Shown here: piece by piece, positions 13,118 through 15,324 of the stretch
How positions within the stretch are numbered: position 1 is the first letter of the stretch
Layout of the letters: the number at the start of each line of letters is the position of its first letter
NCBI GenBank assembly: GCA_035517595.1
Contig: DATIYN010000068.1
Span: forward strand, 1 to 15,324
DNA length: 15,324 nucleotides
Reading direction: 5' to 3'
From: RBG-16-66-20 sp035517595
Lineage (GTDB): Bacteria > Pseudomonadota > Gammaproteobacteria > Burkholderiales > SG8-39
The notes under the pieces: model-generated
The model's database searches: none
Told to the model about the DNA's origin: nothing
Seen by the model: only the letters and a program-made list of their open reading frames with translations
Made by a program: the position numbers and the translations under genes

Positions 13118-14944
13118 ATGGCAAGCCATCCCCACCCCGGCCCGGCCGAGACGCCGCAGCGGCTGCGCGGCAGCGAGTGGCGCTCCGTGCGCGTGCTCGT
13201 GCCCTACCTGTGGGAGTTCCGCGGCCGCGTGCTCCTCGCGCTCGCGTTCCTCACCTCCGCGAAGCTCGCCAACGTGAGCGTGCCGCTGGTCATGAAAGGG
13301 ATCGTCGACGGGCTGGACGCCAAGCTCCAGGTGGTCGCGGTGCCGGTGGCGCTGCTCGCGTCCTACGGCCTGCTGCGCTTCTCGACCACGCTGTTCGGCG
13401 AGCTGCGCGACGTCGTCTTCGTGCGCGTGACGCAGCACGCGATCCGGCAGGTCGCGCTCAGCGTGTTCCGCCACCTGCACGCGCTCAGCCTGCGCTTCCA
13501 CCTGGAGCGCCAGACCGGCGGCATGACGCGCGACATCGAGCGCGGCACGCGCGGGATCTCGACTTTGCTGTCGTACCTGCTGTTTTCGATCATTCCGGTG
13601 ATTCTCGAGTTCGCGCTCGTGGCCGCGGTGCTGCTCTCGAAGTTCGACTGGCGCTTCACCGCCGTCACCTTCGGCGCGGTCGCCGTGTACATCAGCTTCA
13701 CCGTCGCCGTCACCGAATGGCGCATCGACATCCGCCGGCGCGCCAACGAGCTCGATTCGAAGGCCAACACGCGCGCCATCGACAGCCTGCTCAACTACGA
13801 GACCGTCAAGTACTTCGGCAACGAGGAGTTCGAGGCCGGGCGCTACGACCGCAGCCTGCGCCGCTACGAGGACGCCGCGGTGCGCTTCGAGTCCTCGCTC
13901 GGCGCGCTCAACATCGGCCAGAGCCTGGTGATCGCGGCCGCGGTGACGGCGCTCATGTTCCTCGCCGCGGGCGGCGTGGCCTCGGGCGGGCTCACGCTCG
14001 GCGACCTGGTGCTCGTCAACGCGCTGCTGATCCAGCTCTACATCCCGCTCAACTTCCTCGGCATGGTGTACCGCGAGATCAAGCAGTCGCTGCTGGACAT
14101 GGACCGCATGTTCCGGCTGCTCACCGAGCATCGCGAGATCGACGACCGGCCCGGCGCGCCCGAGCTGCCGCCGGGGCCGGCGACGGTCGAGTTCTCGCAC
14201 GTCGATTTCTCGTACGAGCCCAATCGCCAGATCCTCTTCGACGTGAGCTTCGTGATCCCCGCCGGCCAGCGCGTCGCGGTGGTCGGCCACTCGGGCTCGG
14301 GCAAGTCGACGCTCGCCCGGCTGCTGTTCCGCTTCTACGACATATCGAGCGGAAGCATTTCGGTGAACAAGTCGGACATAAGGGAAATCAGGCAATCCAG
14401 TCTTCGCTCGGCGATCGGCATCGTGCCGCAGGACACGGTGCTGTTCAACGACACCATCCGCTACAACATCCACTACGGCCGCACCGGCGCGAGCGAGGCC
14501 GAGGTGGTCGAGGCCGCGCGCGCGGCGCACATCCACGACTTCATCGAGTCGCTGCCCGCGAAGTACGAGAGCATGGTCGGCGAGCGGGGGCTCAAGCTCT
14601 CGGGCGGCGAGAAGCAGCGCGTGGCGATCGCGCGCGCGCTGCTCAAGAACCCGCGCATCCTGATCTTCGACGAGGCCACCTCGGCGCTCGACTCCAAGGC
14701 CGAGAAGGCGATCCAGGCCGAGCTGGAGCGCATCTCGGTCGGCCGCACCACGCTGGTCATCGCGCACCGGCTGTCGACCGTGATGGACGCGGACATGATC
14801 CTGGTCCTCAACCACGGCCGCATCGTCGAGCGCGGCACCCACGGCGAGCTGCTCGCCCTGGGGGGCGAATACAGCCGCATGTGGGCGCTGCAGCAAGAGG
14901 CGGCGCGGGCAAAAGAAGTCCTCGAAAAAGCCAAAGCGGCTTGA
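13118..14944 (+). CDS. atmA: Atm1-family ABC exporter (permease-ATPase half transporter)
   Basis: A 608-residue half-size ABC exporter. Six membrane helices lie in about residues 35-320. LLNYETVKYFGNEEFEAGRYD (224-244) is the Atm1/ABCB7/HMT1 hallmark that lines the glutathione site. ATPase domain: Walker A GHSGSGKST (390-398), Q-loop Q438, signature LSGGE (494-498), Walker B ILIFDEA (514-520) with E519, and H-loop H550, all intact. It should work as a homodimer in the inner membrane; bacterial relatives export glutathione-linked or metal-glutathione compounds. ATG 13118 is chosen because the frame upstream runs through the operator and into tetR. No Shine-Dalgarno precedes it. Residues 408-430 (14339-14407) have odd codons, and the usual G of the IDGxDIR stretch is replaced (VNKSDIR). 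It is divergent from tetR; shared control is inferred. Confidence 0.92.
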   Translation: MASHPHPGPAETPQRLRGSEWRSVRVLVPYLWEFRGRVLLALAFLTSAKLANVSVPLVMKGIVDGLDAKLQVVAVPVALLASYGLLRFSTTLFGELRDVVFVRVTQHAIRQVALSVFRHLHALSLRFHLERQTGGMTRDIERGTRGISTLLSYLLFSIIPVILEFALVAAVLLSKFDWRFTAVTFGAVAVYISFTVAVTEWRIDIRRRANELDSKANTRAIDSLLNYETVKYFGNEEFEAGRYDRSLRRYEDAAVRFESSLGALNIGQSLVIAAAVTALMFLAAGGVASGGLTLGDLVLVNALLIQLYIPLNFLGMVYREIKQSLLDMDRMFRLLTEHREIDDRPGAPELPPGPATVEFSHVDFSYEPNRQILFDVSFVIPAGQRVAVVGHSGSGKSTLARLLFRFYDISSGSISVNKSDIREIRQSSLRSAIGIVPQDTVLFNDTIRYNIHYGRTGASEAEVVEAARAAHIHDFIESLPAKYESMVGERGLKLSGGEKQRVAIARALLKNPRILIFDEATSALDSKAEKAIQAELERISVGRTTLVIAHRLSTVMDADMILVLNHGRIVERGTHGELLALGGEYSRMWALQQEAARAKEVLEKAKAA

Positions 14945-14946
14945 AC

Positions 14947-14972
14947 CGGCCTGAAGTTCCGGACCTAGGCCG
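14947..14972 (+). terminator. Weak intrinsic terminator candidate after atmA
   Basis: CGGCCT (14947-14952) pairs with AGGCCG (14967-14972) around a 14-base loop, followed by TTAATTTT. It begins 2 bases after the atmA stop. The stem is short and the loop large, so termination would be inefficient. Confidence 0.4.
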
Positions 14973-14982
14973 TTAATTTTCC

Positions 14983-15012
14983 TTGCATTTTTGAAAATCC
15001 TTCGGCTACACT
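14983..15012 (+). promoter_or_regulatory. Promoter-like sequence before the ABC fragment
   Basis: TTGCAT (14983-14988) and TACACT (15007-15012) are 18 bases apart, with GGC before the -10, in an AT-rich stretch unlike the surrounding coding DNA. Transcription would begin near 15019, shortly before the ATG at 15027. An inverted repeat, ATTTTC (14976-14981) and GAAAAT (14993-14998), covers the -35. Confidence 0.45.
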
Positions 15013-15026
15013 CGCGCCTGCTTCCC

Positions 15027-15324
15027 ATGCACAACGGCGAACGCAGCCTGCATTCCCTCGAAAAGATCGTCGCGATCGCGCGCACCCTGCTGAAGAACCC
15101 GCCGATCCTGATCTTCGACGAGGCCACCTCGGCGCTCGACTCGGCCAACGAGCGTGCCATCCAGGCCGAACTCGAGAGTGCGGCGCAGGGCAAGACGGCG
15201 CTGGTCATCGCGCACCGCCTGTCGACCGTGATGGACGCGGACACGATCCTGGTGATGAGCCACGGCCGCATCGTCGAGCGGGGCAGCCACCGCGAACTGC
15301 TGGCCATCGGCGGCGAATACGCCC
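15027..15324 (+). pseudogene. Truncated ABC transporter ATPase C-terminus, open at window end
   Basis: From ATG 15027 the frame stays open for 99 codons to the window edge. The first 13 residues (MHNGERSLHSLEK) match nothing I recognise. From about base 15071 the protein becomes a normal ABC ATPase C-terminus: VAIARTLLKN, Walker B ILIFDEATSALDS, H-loop VIAHRLSTVMDAD and GRIVERGSH. The membrane domain, Walker A, Q-loop and LSGGE signature are all absent, so it cannot be a working ATPase. It aligns without gaps to the end of atmA at an offset of 448 bases, about 82% identical over 252 bases by hand count. Likely a remnant of a diverged paralogue fused to a foreign 5' end, or a false assembly join at a repeat. 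It is not a recent duplicate. Confidence 0.75.

Noticed and set aside
14617..15324. A recent tandem duplication of the exporter 3' end, or a mobile element
   Set aside because: The copies differ at about 46 of 252 bases by hand count, with no flanking direct repeats, inverted ends or transposase.
1..15324. CRISPR array, tRNA/rRNA, prophage or toxin-antitoxin genes
   Set aside because: No regularly spaced repeats, cloverleaf-like sequences or matching proteins were seen on either strand.

Overview
The window looks like chromosomal DNA of a GC-rich betaproteobacterium, probably in or near Burkholderiales. This rests on the strong G/C-ending codon bias, the split pqiA gene, and the family types of the fatty-acid and ABC transport genes. 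No RNA gene, insertion sequence, phage gene or CRISPR array is visible. Genes are packed tightly and no gene-free stretch reaches 300 bases.

Left part (1-2017). A 5'-truncated ACAD10/11-type acyl-CoA dehydrogenase on the + strand converges on a kynureninase-like PLP enzyme on the - strand (830-1981), with a GC hairpin between them. The PLP gene is divergent from the next block across only 36 bases.

Envelope block (2018-6148, +). A glutathione S-transferase is followed at 10 bases by a complete Pqi-type lipid transport operon. It holds two half-size PqiA membrane proteins, the three-MCE-domain protein PqiB and the outer-membrane lipoprotein PqiC. The last four genes are joined by 4-8 base overlaps. 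Together they should form an inner-membrane to outer-membrane bridge.

Fatty-acid block (13066 down to 6145, -). A PsrA-like TetR regulator is followed by FadE, a FadI-type thiolase, a FadJ/FadB-type bifunctional enzyme and a YciA-type thioesterase, with gaps of 5-29 bases. This one operon can carry out a full turn of beta-oxidation plus acyl-CoA hydrolysis. It converges on pqiC, and one CTAG supplies both stop codons.

Right part (13118-15324, +). An Atm1-family half-size ABC exporter is divergent from tetR. The 51-base space between them holds a palindrome matching the published form of PsrA operators, so the regulator may control both sides. At the window end a promoter-like sequence leads into a truncated second ABC ATPase C-terminus, about 82% identical by hand count to the end of the exporter gene. 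This is either a gene remnant or an assembly join.

Most of the window is well-known biology and I see no clearly new system. The points most worth a second look are the divergent operator, the truncated ABC copy, and a series of in-frame low-GC patches with atypical codons in the fad operon and the ABC exporter but not in the pqi block.
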